DNA of 29,308 nucleotides from Baffinella frigidus (taxonomy: Eukaryota; Cryptophyceae; Cryptomonadales; Baffinellaceae): positions 171,257-200,564 of the forward strand of contig MU646815.1 in NCBI GenBank assembly GCA_026770585.1. The letters are read 5' to 3'. The position numbers were made by a program, and so were the translations under genes. This document shows, piece after piece, positions 29,251-29,308 of this stretch (its first letter is position 1; each line of letters starts with the position of its first letter). Below the pieces are notes generated by a model. It was given only the letters and a program-made list of their open reading frames with translations. It ran no database searches and was not told where the DNA came from.

Positions 29251-29308
29251 GTACTACTACCCACGCCCCCTCCCCCCCCAGTAGCACCACTTCTTTCGAG
29301 CACCAGAT

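Noticed and set aside
5271-28589. Autonomous transposons
   Set aside because: All foldback elements are 100-280 bp and none holds a transposase-like ORF.
3148-29063. Exon copies as mutually exclusive alternative exons
   Set aside because: Almost all are truncated, lack one splice site, or carry stops or frame breaks; only a few acceptors might still compete.

Overview
This is nuclear DNA from a eukaryote, most likely a microalga with TTTAGGG-type telomeres (for example a prasinophyte green alga or a dinoflagellate; the sequence does not decide). It has no bacterial gene layout. Coding DNA occurs only as exons of 35-147 nt lying in kilobases of intron filled with telomere-like heptamers, minisatellites and foldback (inverted-repeat) elements. 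I found the exons by reading conserved protein blocks across both strands. Splice sites and reading phases then agreed from exon to exon.

Layout. Positions 187-8760 hold eight minus-strand exons of the catalytic subunit of tRNA (adenine-58-N1) methyltransferase (TRM61/TRMT61A/GCD14 family). They run from the N-terminal domain through the S-adenosylmethionine-binding motif and continue off the left edge. Positions 9184-29250 hold thirteen plus-strand exons of a cytosolic-type Xaa-Pro aminopeptidase (aminopeptidase P, M24B). They cover the two N-terminal creatinase-like domains; the catalytic domain lies off the right edge. The genes are head to head, with only about 0.4 kb between them as a candidate bidirectional promoter. 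Known coding sequence is about 1.4 kb of 29.3 kb. Nothing suggests that the two products work together; they are two unrelated housekeeping genes sharing a promoter region.

The striking feature is inside the introns. Most exons are accompanied by one to seven broken copies of their own edges, usually with the splice site attached. The copies obey a polarity rule: fragments of the 5' end of an exon lie upstream of the intact exon, and fragments of the 3' end lie downstream, with few exceptions. The copies are interleaved with telomere-like arrays and foldback elements, some inserted within a copy. Telomere-like arrays in both genes are mostly C-rich on the transcribed-sense strand, so they switch strand at the divergent promoter.

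The foldback elements fall into about twenty families of 100-280 bp without coding capacity. Several families begin CCAC, end GTGG and are flanked by 2-bp duplications. Others are flanked by TA. Unrelated families share short internal modules such as the palindrome CCTACCGTAGG. A 45-base run of N at 13759-13803 is an assembly gap. I see no RNA genes, CRISPR array, transposase or other protein gene.
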